From Planctomycetaceae bacterium UBA6163 (GTDB lineage Bacteria > Planctomycetota > Planctomycetia > Pirellulales > Pirellulaceae), in contig DIUH01000463.1 in the NCBI GenBank assembly GCA_002428205.1, positions 4,243 through 10,316 on the forward strand: a stretch of DNA of 6,074 nucleotides, read 5' to 3'. Position numbers and translations under genes: made by a program. Below are positions 1 through 5,808 of the stretch, one piece after another. The stretch's first letter is position 1; each line of letters starts with the position of its first letter. Below the pieces are notes generated by a model. The model saw only the letters and a program-made list of their open reading frames with translations, searched no databases and was not told the DNA's origin.

Positions 1-883
1 AATCGTCATGCTCGAAGTGGTCGCCCAAACGAGTCCCGAAGATCGCTCGCGCGAGCGGCTCGTCACCTCCAAGCGCAATCACCTGCCCCCAGCGAATCGC
101 TTGCGGAATGGTTACGTCATCTGGCGCATGCATGAAATGATGAGCCATCTTTTTTGTGTATTCGATCGGCAGGTCAAACGTGCGAAAACTTTGCCCACCA
201 GCGACACGCAAATACCAGCGTCGAAACTGAGTCGCTTGATTACTGCGGCCGACAAACCAAGCCGAATCGAAGAACGACGGCATGTCGTAGTGGGCGAATA
301 AATGACGCACCAGCGATGCGAACTGGCGGCGCAAGTTATGAGATCGTGGCCGCCAAGATTCGACATCACGCTGCCAAGCACTGTGATGCACAGCGATCAT
401 GATGAGCGCTTCGATATAAGAGTTTCCAGCGGCATGTCCCAAGGCTGGGATCGCTGGACTAGCGTCGAGCAGTTTTGCATGGCACCGCAATAAATGTCGC
501 AGCAGTGTCGTCAAAGCCTGTCGCTTCACACCCGGTTCACCAAAACGTTCTTGGTTACCCGACACGGCATCGCGCAGCAATCGTAATTCCGGTTGAGCGA
601 TATCTTCCGCTCGAGCGGTGCCGGCACAGATATCCGCGATCACTTCACCGAGGCCACGCTTGGTTCGCTTGACACGAACGATTTGCTTTCGGACGGCAAC
701 ATCCTGTGCGAAACGCAATTCCTCGCGACGTTGCTTGGCAGGCTTGATCAGTTTGCCACTAAAACCATTATCCGAACACCACTTTTGATAGACTTCGGGC
801 GATGCGAGCCCAAGGTCGCGGATATGGCGCAGCGCCTGCTGGTGCTGCATTTCGGCGTCTAGGTCACTTTTCTTTTGGCGCAT
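1..883 (-). CDS. Conserved protein of unknown function, PcfJ-like (partial, C-terminus off the left edge)
   Basis: Reading the minus strand from the ATG at 883-881 gives 294 codons with no stop before the window ends. An in-frame TGA at 916-914 lies ten codons upstream with no ATG, GTG or TTG between, so this start is well fixed; no Shine-Dalgarno is visible. The N-terminal third is basic and helical in character (MRQKKSDLD, then KPAKQRREELRF near 48-59 and RVKRTKRG near 70-77). The second half looks like a conserved domain: SWRPRSHNLRRQFASLVRHL (176-195), DSAWF (206-210), LPIEYTKKMAHHFMHAPDD (238-256), IRWGQV and LGGD (263-274), FGTRLGDHFEHDD at the edge. From memory this block resembles the PcfJ-like family, named after a protein of the enterococcal conjugative plasmid pCF10; its biochemical role is unknown to me. 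There is no signal peptide or membrane segment. It lies 169 bases downstream of the methyltransferase gene on the same strand. I am confident that it is coding and only moderately confident of the family. Confidence 0.82.
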   Translation of the reverse strand, partial: MRQKKSDLDAEMQHQQALRHIRDLGLASPEVYQKWCSDNGFSGKLIKPAKQRREELRFAQDVAVRKQIVRVKRTKRGLGEVIADICAGTARAEDIAQPELRLLRDAVSGNQERFGEPGVKRQALTTLLRHLLRCHAKLLDASPAIPALGHAAGNSYIEALIMIAVHHSAWQRDVESWRPRSHNLRRQFASLVRHLFAHYDMPSFFDSAWFVGRSNQATQFRRWYLRVAGGQSFRTFDLPIEYTKKMAHHFMHAPDDVTIPQAIRWGQVIALGGDEPLARAIFGTRLGDHFEHDD

Positions 884-1052
884 GGCGGAGGCGAGCAGAA
901 GCGTAAATGGGTGTCATGAGCGATCTGTGAAAAGGGTGATATGACATTGGATGGCAGTGCGTGATGGATAAGTTTTGATTGATCCCAAATGCCGCGATGG
1001 CGCGGTAAAGGTCGACACTTGAAGATCGAGAGACCGACCGAATGAACTAGGT

Positions 1053-1871
1053 TCACTCGCCCCGGGCGCGAATGAGTTCGTAGATCGCGATCGCGCCGGC
1101 GACGGATACGTTTAAAGAATCGATTCCCAGTGCCATGGGAATCTGAGCACGTACGGTACAAGCCGTTTGAATGCTAGCGGGCAATCCGTCCCCTTCGTTA
1201 CCCATCACAATCAACTTTGGTCGCGACGCGAAATCGGGGTGCCCAGTCACCTGGCCCATCGGAATCGAGTCGTCGCTGAGCGTGGTCGCGATCGTAAACC
1301 AAACGGCCTGGCGTTCGTTCTGCTGCAACCACTGCTCTGGCGATTCCCAGTCATAGAAACGCATCTTTAGTGCCGCCCCCATGCTGACCCGCAACACTCG
1401 GCGGCACAGCGGATCGACGCTCTGGCGATTCAAGATCAGGCGATCGATGCCGAACGCCGCGGCGGTGCGAATCAGGCTGCCCAGATTCTCCAAATCATTT
1501 ACCGCGACGGCCGCCAATGCGATCTGGGTCGGGTCGGTCGCCTGCAGTAACCGCTGTGACGGTTCAAAGGTGATTCGTCGACCACAGGCGAGCAAACCGC
1601 GGTGGAAATTGAACCCCGCGACTTCTTGAATCAATTCGGCCGAAACGACCAAAATCGTAGTTTCGGGTTTCACCAGCGACGCGACCCAATCGACCCGTTT
1701 GGGCTCAGCCAAAATCGACACGGTTTCGTAACGGCTGGCCAAAAGTCGCTGGACGACTAATTTGCCTTCGGCGATAAACAGCTCGCCACGGCGTCGAACA
1801 TCCTCGCGTTTCATGTCGCGATAGGGATCAAGCCGGGCATCTAGGGGGTCAGAAAGCGGGACAATGTTCAT
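1053..1871 (-). CDS. SpoU/TrmH-family RNA 2'-O-methyltransferase
   Basis: This 272-residue cytoplasmic enzyme should transfer a methyl group from S-adenosylmethionine to a ribose 2'-OH in rRNA or tRNA. The three SpoU motifs of the trefoil-knot fold are all present: motif 1 NDLENLGSLIRTAAAFG (125-141) with the conserved Asn129 and Arg135, motif 2 VMGNEGDGLP (222-231), and motif 3 IPMALGIDSLNVSVAGA (244-260). DPLCRRVLRVSMGA (153-166) matches the usual linker between motifs 1 and 2. The N-terminal 100 residues, including YRDMKREDVRRRGELFIAEG, fit the RNA-binding domain found in RlmB/TrmH-type members. I chose the ATG at 1871-1869 because MNIVPLSDPLDARLDPYRD reads like the family N-terminus. A longer version from a TTG at 1916 would add 15 residues, but that TTG sits in the loop of a strong hairpin. 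No Shine-Dalgarno is seen. The exact target nucleotide cannot be read from sequence, so no gene symbol is given. Confidence 0.93.
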   Translation of the reverse strand: MNIVPLSDPLDARLDPYRDMKREDVRRRGELFIAEGKLVVQRLLASRYETVSILAEPKRVDWVASLVKPETTILVVSAELIQEVAGFNFHRGLLACGRRITFEPSQRLLQATDPTQIALAAVAVNDLENLGSLIRTAAAFGIDRLILNRQSVDPLCRRVLRVSMGAALKMRFYDWESPEQWLQQNERQAVWFTIATTLSDDSIPMGQVTGHPDFASRPKLIVMGNEGDGLPASIQTACTVRAQIPMALGIDSLNVSVAGAIAIYELIRARGE

Positions 1872-1878
1872 TGTGATG

Positions 1879-1942
1879 AAAAAATAGGAGGAAAGGTGGC
1901 GGGATGAGACGCCCAAGCCTCATCCCGCCTAATCCTTTTCTC
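1879..1942 (-). promoter_or_regulatory. Terminator-like hairpin in the methyltransferase leader (possible attenuator)
   Basis: An 11-base perfect inverted repeat, GGCGGGATGAG (1898-1908) and CTCATCCCGCC (1919-1929), encloses a 10-base loop. Outside it, 1888-1896 and 1934-1942 pair at eight of nine positions, separated by a small internal loop. On the minus strand the stem is followed, three bases on, by six T residues (1884-1879). That is the layout of an intrinsic terminator. It ends only seven bases before the methyltransferase ATG and no gene lies upstream on that strand, so it would act on that gene's own leader. Attenuation, translational control or mRNA protection are all possible; which one is inference. 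Confidence 0.55.
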
Positions 1943-1952
1943 GCGAGGAAAA
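1936..1952. repeat. Near-palindrome TTTTCTCGCGAGGAAAA
   Basis: The core CTCGCGAG (1940-1947) is a perfect 8-base palindrome flanked by TTTT and, after one extra G, AAAA. It overlaps the outer arm of the leader hairpin. With almost no loop it would form a poor RNA hairpin, so if it functions it is more likely a protein-binding operator. Chance occurrence is not excluded. Confidence 0.3.
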
Positions 1953-2023
1953 ACTTCGGGCTCTTAATACGGCATCGATCCCACTCTTTGCCGCAACCCG
2001 ATCGCCTTTCCAAACCTAGCGTG

Positions 2024-2045
2024 GAAGAGACCACCCTGTCTCTTC
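2024..2045. repeat. Inverted repeat GAAGAGAC / GTCTCTTC
   Basis: Two perfect 8-base arms (2024-2031 and 2038-2045) enclose the 6-base spacer CACCCT. It lies mid-way in the divergent region, 152 bases from the methyltransferase start and about 240 bases upstream of the TIM-barrel gene. It could be an operator or an RNA hairpin. No T-tract follows on either strand, so it is not a standard terminator. Confidence 0.4.
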
Positions 2046-2167
2046 GCGCCGGCTTAGAAAGGGTATCGGACGATTGTGTCGAAAATAAGAATAAACCTTC
2101 GTATCCGGCGGAAGCACCTGTCGCGAAAGTGCGTGGCGTTCGGTTTGCGTTGACCTTGACGGCTGTG

Positions 2168-2185
2168 CGGATGCAAACGGATGCA
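2168..2185. repeat. Direct repeat CGGATGCA, two copies
   Basis: CGGATGCA occurs at 2168-2175 and again at 2178-2185, a 10-base period that would put both copies on the same face of the DNA helix. It starts about 119 bases upstream of the TIM-barrel start codon. A binding site for an activator or repressor is possible but unproven. Confidence 0.3.
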
Positions 2186-2286
2186 CTGAAGAAAATCTGG
2201 GCGTTTTCGGTTACAATCTGGGAGATCGGCGACGATGTTCCGCCGCCAATTCCCGCTTCAATGATTCCCCCCGGAAAACCACCGAA

Positions 2287-3222
2287 ATGTCCCTGATCAC
2301 CTCTCGTCGCGGCTTCCTAGTCACCTCCGCCACCTTGTCGTCCGCCGTTTTGGCCGCTGGGTCAACTCGTCTTTTCGCTGCTGAATCCGCCCCGCCTTTC
2401 AAGATCTCGCTCGCCCAGTGGTCGCTGCATCGGGCAATCCGCGACGAAAAGAAAGTTGACCACCTCGACTTTGCCAAAGTGGCCCGCGAAGAGTTCGGGA
2501 TCGAAGCGGTCGAGTACGTCAACCAATTCTTCAAGGACAAAGCGAAAGACGAGTCTTACCTTTCCGAAATGAAGAAGCGGGCTGAAGAGTTTGGTGTCAA
2601 AAGCTTGTTGATCATGATCGACGGCGAAGGCAACTTGGGTGCGCCCGAAGAGGCTAACCGAGTCAAGACCGTCGAAAACCACAAGAAATGGGTCGACGCC
2701 GCCAAGTATCTCGGCTGTCATTCAATCCGCGTCAACGCCGGCAGCAGCGGGTCGTTCGAGGATCAACAAAAACTAGCCGCCGACGGGCTACGCCGGTTGA
2801 GCGAATATGCCGCAAAATCGGACATGAACATTTTGGTCGAAAATCACGGTGGCCTGAGCAGCAATGGCGCTTGGCTTGCCGGTGTGATGCGTCTTGTCGC
2901 CATGGACAACTGCGGCACTCTGCCCGATTTCGGTAACTTCATGATCAGCCGCGGTGAAAACCCCGTTGAATACGATAAGTACAAAGGTGTCGAAGAATTG
3001 ATGCCGTTCGCCAAGGCGGTCAGCGCAAAGACCTACGATTTCGATGAATCCGGCAACGAATCGGTGATCGATTACCCACGTATGATGAAAATCGTGCTCG
3101 ACCACGGCTACGACGGCTACGTCGGTATCGAATACGAAGGCCGCAGGCTGGGCGAGTTCGAAGGGATCAAAAAGAGCAAGGATTTACTGGTTCGACTTCA
3201 ATCGGAATTGAAGAAGTCTTAA
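2287..3222 (+). CDS. Tat-exported sugar phosphate isomerase/epimerase-like TIM-barrel protein
   Basis: This 311-residue protein begins with a twin-arginine signal: SRRGFL at residues 6-11, a hydrophobic stretch rich in Ala, Ser and Leu to about 25, and probable cleavage near LFA/A (residues 29-32). It is therefore expected to fold in the cytoplasm, often with its metal, and to be exported. The Arg-Arg position supports the ATG at 2287; only a weak GGA lies upstream. The mature part fits the xylose-isomerase-like TIM barrel (AP endonuclease 2 family). Likely metal-binding residues are Glu185 (ILVENHGG), Asp214 (LPDFGNF) and Glu282 (GIEYEG). The strand that normally supplies the metal-binding His reads VSAKTYDFDE (245-254), with Tyr250 and no histidine. 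The EAVEYVNQFFKD segment (73-84) and GCHSIRVN (143-150) also fit the family. Substrate is unknown, and no sugar-transport or catabolic gene adjoins. It stands alone between a divergent and a convergent gene, so it is probably transcribed singly. Confidence 0.9.
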   Translation: MSLITSRRGFLVTSATLSSAVLAAGSTRLFAAESAPPFKISLAQWSLHRAIRDEKKVDHLDFAKVAREEFGIEAVEYVNQFFKDKAKDESYLSEMKKRAEEFGVKSLLIMIDGEGNLGAPEEANRVKTVENHKKWVDAAKYLGCHSIRVNAGSSGSFEDQQKLAADGLRRLSEYAAKSDMNILVENHGGLSSNGAWLAGVMRLVAMDNCGTLPDFGNFMISRGENPVEYDKYKGVEELMPFAKAVSAKTYDFDESGNESVIDYPRMMKIVLDHGYDGYVGIEYEGRRLGEFEGIKKSKDLLVRLQSELKKS

Positions 3223-3290
3223 CCAGCTAAGCAGTGAGCGGGAAATAAGTGGCGCGTTGAGGCGTCGTGGATGTCGCCAGACTTCCGTTG

Positions 3291-3321
3291 GACGCTTGAG
3301 CATTCAGACGCTTGAGCATTC
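3291..3321. repeat. 15-base direct repeat, two tandem copies
   Basis: GACGCTTGAGCATTC is present at 3291-3305 and again, identically, at 3307-3321, with one A between (16-base period). It lies about 70 bases downstream of the TIM-barrel stop in the 251-base convergent region (3223-3473). Replication slippage is the simplest origin; a binding site is possible. Nothing else gene-like is visible in this region. Confidence 0.85.
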
Positions 3322-3412
3322 GGTATGATGGCGAATCTCGCTGTGTCACTTGTTGCTCACACGATCTTTAGGTGTAGTTAAACGCCACTGGTGAACCTCG
3401 ATCAGCAATCAA

Positions 3413-3440
3413 CCGAAGACATTTCCGCTTCGGCCAAGCG
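3413..3440. terminator. Weak overlapping hairpins in the convergent gap
   Basis: Two alternative small stems overlap: CCGAAG (3413-3418) with CTTCGG (3428-3433), and CGCTT (3426-3430) with AAGCG (3436-3440). They lie between the convergent TIM-barrel and bpt genes, where a bidirectional terminator would be expected. Only broken T-runs follow on the plus strand (GTTTCCTTTCG near 3445-3455), so this is a weak candidate. Confidence 0.25.
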
Positions 3441-3473
3441 ACGAGTTTCCTTTCGCCAATCATGCAAACCTGC

Positions 3474-4238
3474 TTAGCGCGGCGGGCTTTTAAACGTTAC
3501 CCACTGGCCGCGAATCAGCCGCTGTTGAGTTACGAATCTCGACTTGTAATTCAGGTGCGAGTTTTCTTGAACGTACATTCCCAAGTAAACGTACTGACGC
3601 CGCGTCTGCTGGGCCCACGCGATTTGCCTCAAGATCGCGTAGGTACCCAAGCTGTACTTTGAATAATCAGGATCAAAATGGGTGTAGACCGCTGACAGAG
3701 ATTGGGCGCTGACGTCGATCACCGCTACCGCGATCAAACGTCCATCATGGCGAACGCTTAATTCGGTCGTCTCGCAACAACTGTCGACCATGAACGCTCG
3801 ATAGGAAGCTTCGTCCACCGCGTCATCGCCTCGATCGAGCGATCGGGCCCTACGGTGCCGATTAAACAGCTCGATCCGTTCGTCGTCTGAAGTCGCCGGA
3901 CCGAACGAGTAAGTTAATTCGTTATCGCCACGCTGTAAAACCCGCTTCAGCGACTTGGACCAGACGAATTGATCAACGATCACTCGCGTCGGCTCGCACG
4001 CCTGACACCCGGGACACTGCGTCCGATAGACAAAATCACCGGTGCGACGATAACCGAGTTCCAGCAACCGATCGAGCGACTGCGAATCGAGCTTTCCGAT
4101 CGGCAATCGCAAAGGCATTCGCGCTAGAACATCGTCCAGATACGGGCACTCCTGCGGTTGATCATGAATAACGATCAACCTCGATTCCGGCGACGAGCGT
4201 GGCTCGCCCAGATCTTCGCGAAATTCCGCTGGACGCAT
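3474..4238 (-). CDS. bpt: Aminoacyl-tRNA--protein transferase (Bpt/Ate1 family)
   Basis: The enzyme moves an amino acid from charged tRNA to the N-terminus of proteins, producing a destabilising residue for the N-degron pathway. In characterised bacterial Bpt the residue is leucine, added to N-terminal Asp or Glu; eukaryotic Ate1 adds arginine. Specificity here is inferred. The 254-residue length fits bacterial members. The N-terminal domain has CPYL (31-34), RLPIGKL (44-50), LELGYRRTGDFVYRTQCPGC (59-78) and CEPTRV (81-86), with Cys31, Cys75, Cys78 and Cys81 as probable cofactor or structural cysteines. The C-terminal GNAT-like domain has AVYTHFDPDYSKYSLGTYAI (183-202) and YLGMYVQENSHLNYKSRF (218-235). 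The ATG at 4238-4236 gives a family-like length; the Shine-Dalgarno is weak. It follows lysA on the same strand after a 127-base gap containing a plausible promoter, so it may be transcribed alone. ClpS, ClpA and Aat are not in the window. Confidence 0.93.
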   Translation of the reverse strand: MRPAEFREDLGEPRSSPESRLIVIHDQPQECPYLDDVLARMPLRLPIGKLDSQSLDRLLELGYRRTGDFVYRTQCPGCQACEPTRVIVDQFVWSKSLKRVLQRGDNELTYSFGPATSDDERIELFNRHRRARSLDRGDDAVDEASYRAFMVDSCCETTELSVRHDGRLIAVAVIDVSAQSLSAVYTHFDPDYSKYSLGTYAILRQIAWAQQTRRQYVYLGMYVQENSHLNYKSRFVTQQRLIRGQWVTFKSPPR

Positions 4239-4312
4239 GGAACCAAACTCTCAGACTGGCGGATAGACAGCGACACGCCTGTTCACGACGGGTACGACTC
4301 GGCTTCGGCCTA

Positions 4313-4339
4313 ATTGTAACACCTCAAACGGCCGGTCAA
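4313..4339 (-). promoter_or_regulatory. Candidate sigma-70-type promoter for bpt
   Basis: On the minus strand TTGACC (4339-4334) is followed after 15 bases by TACAAT (4318-4313). Both hexamers are close to consensus, but the spacer is about two bases shorter than ideal. The -10 element lies about 75 bases upstream of the bpt ATG, and the whole element is in the gap after the lysA stop. Planctomycete promoters are poorly characterised, so this is a match to the E. coli pattern only. Confidence 0.45.
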
Positions 4340-4365
4340 TGTCTCCGCGGGTTTCGGCTGACGAA

Positions 4366-5640
4366 TCAGTCCGGAATCACTTCGCCACGAACCAAGTCGT
4401 CAAACGTCTCTCGACTGCGAATCAACTTCGCCTGGCCACCCTCGATCATCACTTCGGCCGCACGCGTCTTGCTGTTGTAATTGCTGCTCATCGCAAACCC
4501 GTACGCACCCGCGTTACCCAGCACCAGGTAATCGCCGATATTGGCGATCGGCAACCGGCGACTGCAGACGAAACCGCCTTCGGCCTGAGTGAAAATGTCG
4601 CCCGATTCGCAAAGCGGGCCACCGACAATCGCGTCAACTTCGGGGCGCTCGTGAGTCGAGCCGTCGTGCGGGCAGAGCGAAATCGGGTGGTGCGAGCCGT
4701 ACATCGCCGGACGCGCCAAGTCGTTGAAGCCGGCATCAAGCAGGAAGAAACGGTTATTGCCCATCGTCTTCACCGCTCGCACTTCCGCCACCAACGCCCC
4801 GGCCTCGGCGACCAAGTATCGTCCCGGTTCGATTTCCAATCGGACCTTGTGGCCCAGCGATTCGCTGATCCGATTGCGGCTGGCGTCCCACAATTGGAAA
4901 TACTGGTCCAGATCGATGAACGAATCTTCGGCCTTGTACGGAACCGGCAAACCGCCACCGCTGCTGATCGTCGTGACTGTACGCCCAACTTGACCGACCA
5001 CCCGTTCCATTGCCGCGCAAACCTGCGACAGGTGTTCCAAATCGGTCCCCGATCCGATGTGCATGTGAATACCGGTAACCGTCACTCCATAACGATCGGC
5101 TCGCAATAAACAATCGTCGACCTGTTCGTGCCAAATCCCGTGCTTGCTCTGTTCGCCACCGGTGTTGGTCTTTTGGCTGTGGCCGTGGCCAAACCCGGGG
5201 TTGATCCGCAGCGTCACGTTCGCCCCGGGACGACGCTGGCCCAGTTGGTCGATCATGTCGGGCGAACCACAATTGACGTGCAACCCGAGTTCGACAACCA
5301 AATCCAACGACTCGCGATCGAAAATATCGGCCGTGTAGACGATCCCCGGCACATCACCGTGAGGGTCATAGCCTGCCGCCAATGCCCGACGCACCTCACC
5401 AGCGCTGACCGCGTCAACCACACCGCCGGCTTGACGCACACGATCAAGAATCGCGATGTTGCCGCAAGCCTTTTGGGCGTACCGAACGACGTCAAAAGCC
5501 GCTAAATCGGCAATCCGCCGAGCGATCATTTCGGCGTCGTACAGGTAAAGCGGTGTGCCGTATTGGCGAGCCAAAGCGGCAATGTCTTGACCGGCAAACT
5601 GCGTCAGTCTGGTGGTGAAAACGGGAGCGGCAGCGATCAT
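4366..5640 (-). CDS. lysA: Diaminopimelate decarboxylase
   Basis: LysA is the PLP-dependent cytoplasmic enzyme that decarboxylates meso-diaminopimelate to L-lysine, the last step of lysine synthesis. At 424 residues it has full family length. The alanine-racemase-like barrel carries YAQKACGNIAIL (54-65), with Lys57 as the PLP Schiff-base lysine, DAVSAGEVRRALAAG (76-90), HIGSG (194-198), GGGLP (228-232) and EPGR (271-274). GGG and EPGR are the usual phosphate- and substrate-contact loops. The C-terminal beta domain has ARPAMYG (309-315) and GPLCESGD (341-348), with Cys344 as the residue supplied across the dimer, and GAYG (378-381) with Tyr380. These features separate it from ornithine/arginine decarboxylases. 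The ATG at 5640-5638 is the only nearby start, since an in-frame TGA lies at 5649-5647. It shares strand with the right-edge gene (168-base gap) and bpt (127-base gap). No lysine riboswitch is recognisable in the short leader. Confidence 0.96.
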   Translation of the reverse strand: MIAAAPVFTTRLTQFAGQDIAALARQYGTPLYLYDAEMIARRIADLAAFDVVRYAQKACGNIAILDRVRQAGGVVDAVSAGEVRRALAAGYDPHGDVPGIVYTADIFDRESLDLVVELGLHVNCGSPDMIDQLGQRRPGANVTLRINPGFGHGHSQKTNTGGEQSKHGIWHEQVDDCLLRADRYGVTVTGIHMHIGSGTDLEHLSQVCAAMERVVGQVGRTVTTISSGGGLPVPYKAEDSFIDLDQYFQLWDASRNRISESLGHKVRLEIEPGRYLVAEAGALVAEVRAVKTMGNNRFFLLDAGFNDLARPAMYGSHHPISLCPHDGSTHERPEVDAIVGGPLCESGDIFTQAEGGFVCSRRLPIANIGDYLVLGNAGAYGFAMSSNYNSKTRAAEVMIEGGQAKLIRSRETFDDLVRGEVIPD

Positions 5641-5703
5641 CGAATCTCAACAACTCAATCGAGGTAGGGGGCGTGCAGGAAATGATTCCACACACTCTAT
5701 CGT

Positions 5704-5740
5704 CACCGCGATCGGTGGCAAGTAATCACCGCCAATCGGT
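5704..5740. repeat. Imperfect direct repeat upstream of lysA
   Basis: CACCGCGATCGGT (5704-5716) and CACCGCCAATCGGT (5727-5740) are near copies 23 bases apart. Each has ACCG and CGGT ends and could form a small hairpin or bind a dimeric regulator. They lie 64 to 100 bases upstream of the lysA ATG, where an operator would be expected. This could be chance. Confidence 0.3.
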
Positions 5741-5743
5741 TCA

Positions 5744-5769
5744 GGCCGGCTCCTGGATACAAACCGGCC
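5744..5769 (-). terminator. GC-rich inverted repeat after the right-edge gene (weak terminator candidate)
   Basis: GGCCGG (5744-5749) and CCGGCC (5764-5769) form a perfect 6-base, all-GC stem around a 14-base loop, about 40 bases past the stop codon of the right-edge gene. No T-tract follows on the minus strand, so it would be a Rho-independent terminator only in a loose sense. It may instead stabilise the 3' end of that mRNA or be part of the lysA upstream region. Confidence 0.3.
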
Positions 5770-5780
5770 ATTCAAAAACA

Positions 5781-5800
5781 ACAAATGCAACGACAAATGC
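5781..5800. repeat. Direct repeat ACAAATGC, two copies
   Basis: ACAAATGC occurs at 5781-5788 and 5793-5800, separated by AACG (12-base period), directly downstream of the right-edge gene's stop codon. It is short and may be chance or slippage. Confidence 0.3.
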
Positions 5801-5808
5801 CTAGTGCA

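Larger units (their letters stand above)
1872..2286. other. Divergent intergenic region, 415 bases
   Basis: This stretch separates the minus-strand methyltransferase from the plus-strand TIM-barrel gene and must hold the promoters of both. It contains a long hairpin with U-tract (1879-1942), a near-palindrome TTTTCTCGCGAGGAAAA (1936-1952), an 8-base inverted repeat (2024-2045) and an 8-base direct repeat (2168-2185). A plus-strand frame of 130 codons (1904-2296) crosses it, but I do not believe it is a gene. For the plus gene, TACAAT at 2212-2217 could be a -10 element, without a good -35. For the minus gene, TATTAA (complement of 1964-1969) could be a -10, again without a good -35. Confidence 0.7.

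Noticed and set aside
8..862. Several short plus-strand frames in the first 860 bases
   Set aside because: They are shadows of the minus-strand PcfJ-like gene, which is open through the whole stretch and shows recognisable conserved blocks.
992..1005. CCGCG-ATGG-CGCGG hairpin between the methyltransferase and the left-edge gene
   Set aside because: The stem is only five pairs and no T-tract follows on the minus strand, so a terminator is not supported.
1872..1916. Longer methyltransferase start at the TTG (1916-1914)
   Set aside because: It adds MGVSSRHLSSYFFIT, which does not resemble the family N-terminus, and places the initiator in a hairpin loop. The ATG at 1871 fits better, though this is not proven.
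1904..2296. Plus-strand open frame of 130 codons with an upstream AGGAGG
   Set aside because: It starts inside the hairpin, runs through the whole regulatory region and overlaps the TIM-barrel start by ten bases. The AGGAGG (1886-1891) lies 12 bases from the ATG, which is too far, and is one arm of the hairpin. The translation has no recognisable domain and no coding-like composition.
3296..3329. TTGAGC and TATGAT as a plus-strand promoter at the tandem repeat
   Set aside because: Spacers are 22 bases from the first copy and 6 from the second, neither workable, and no plus-strand gene follows.
4339..5109. Long plus-strand frame opposite lysA (256 codons)
   Set aside because: It is antisense to lysA, which has every catalytic motif of its family. 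The overlapping frame is Arg- and Val-rich without domains, as expected from a complementary shadow in GC-rich DNA.
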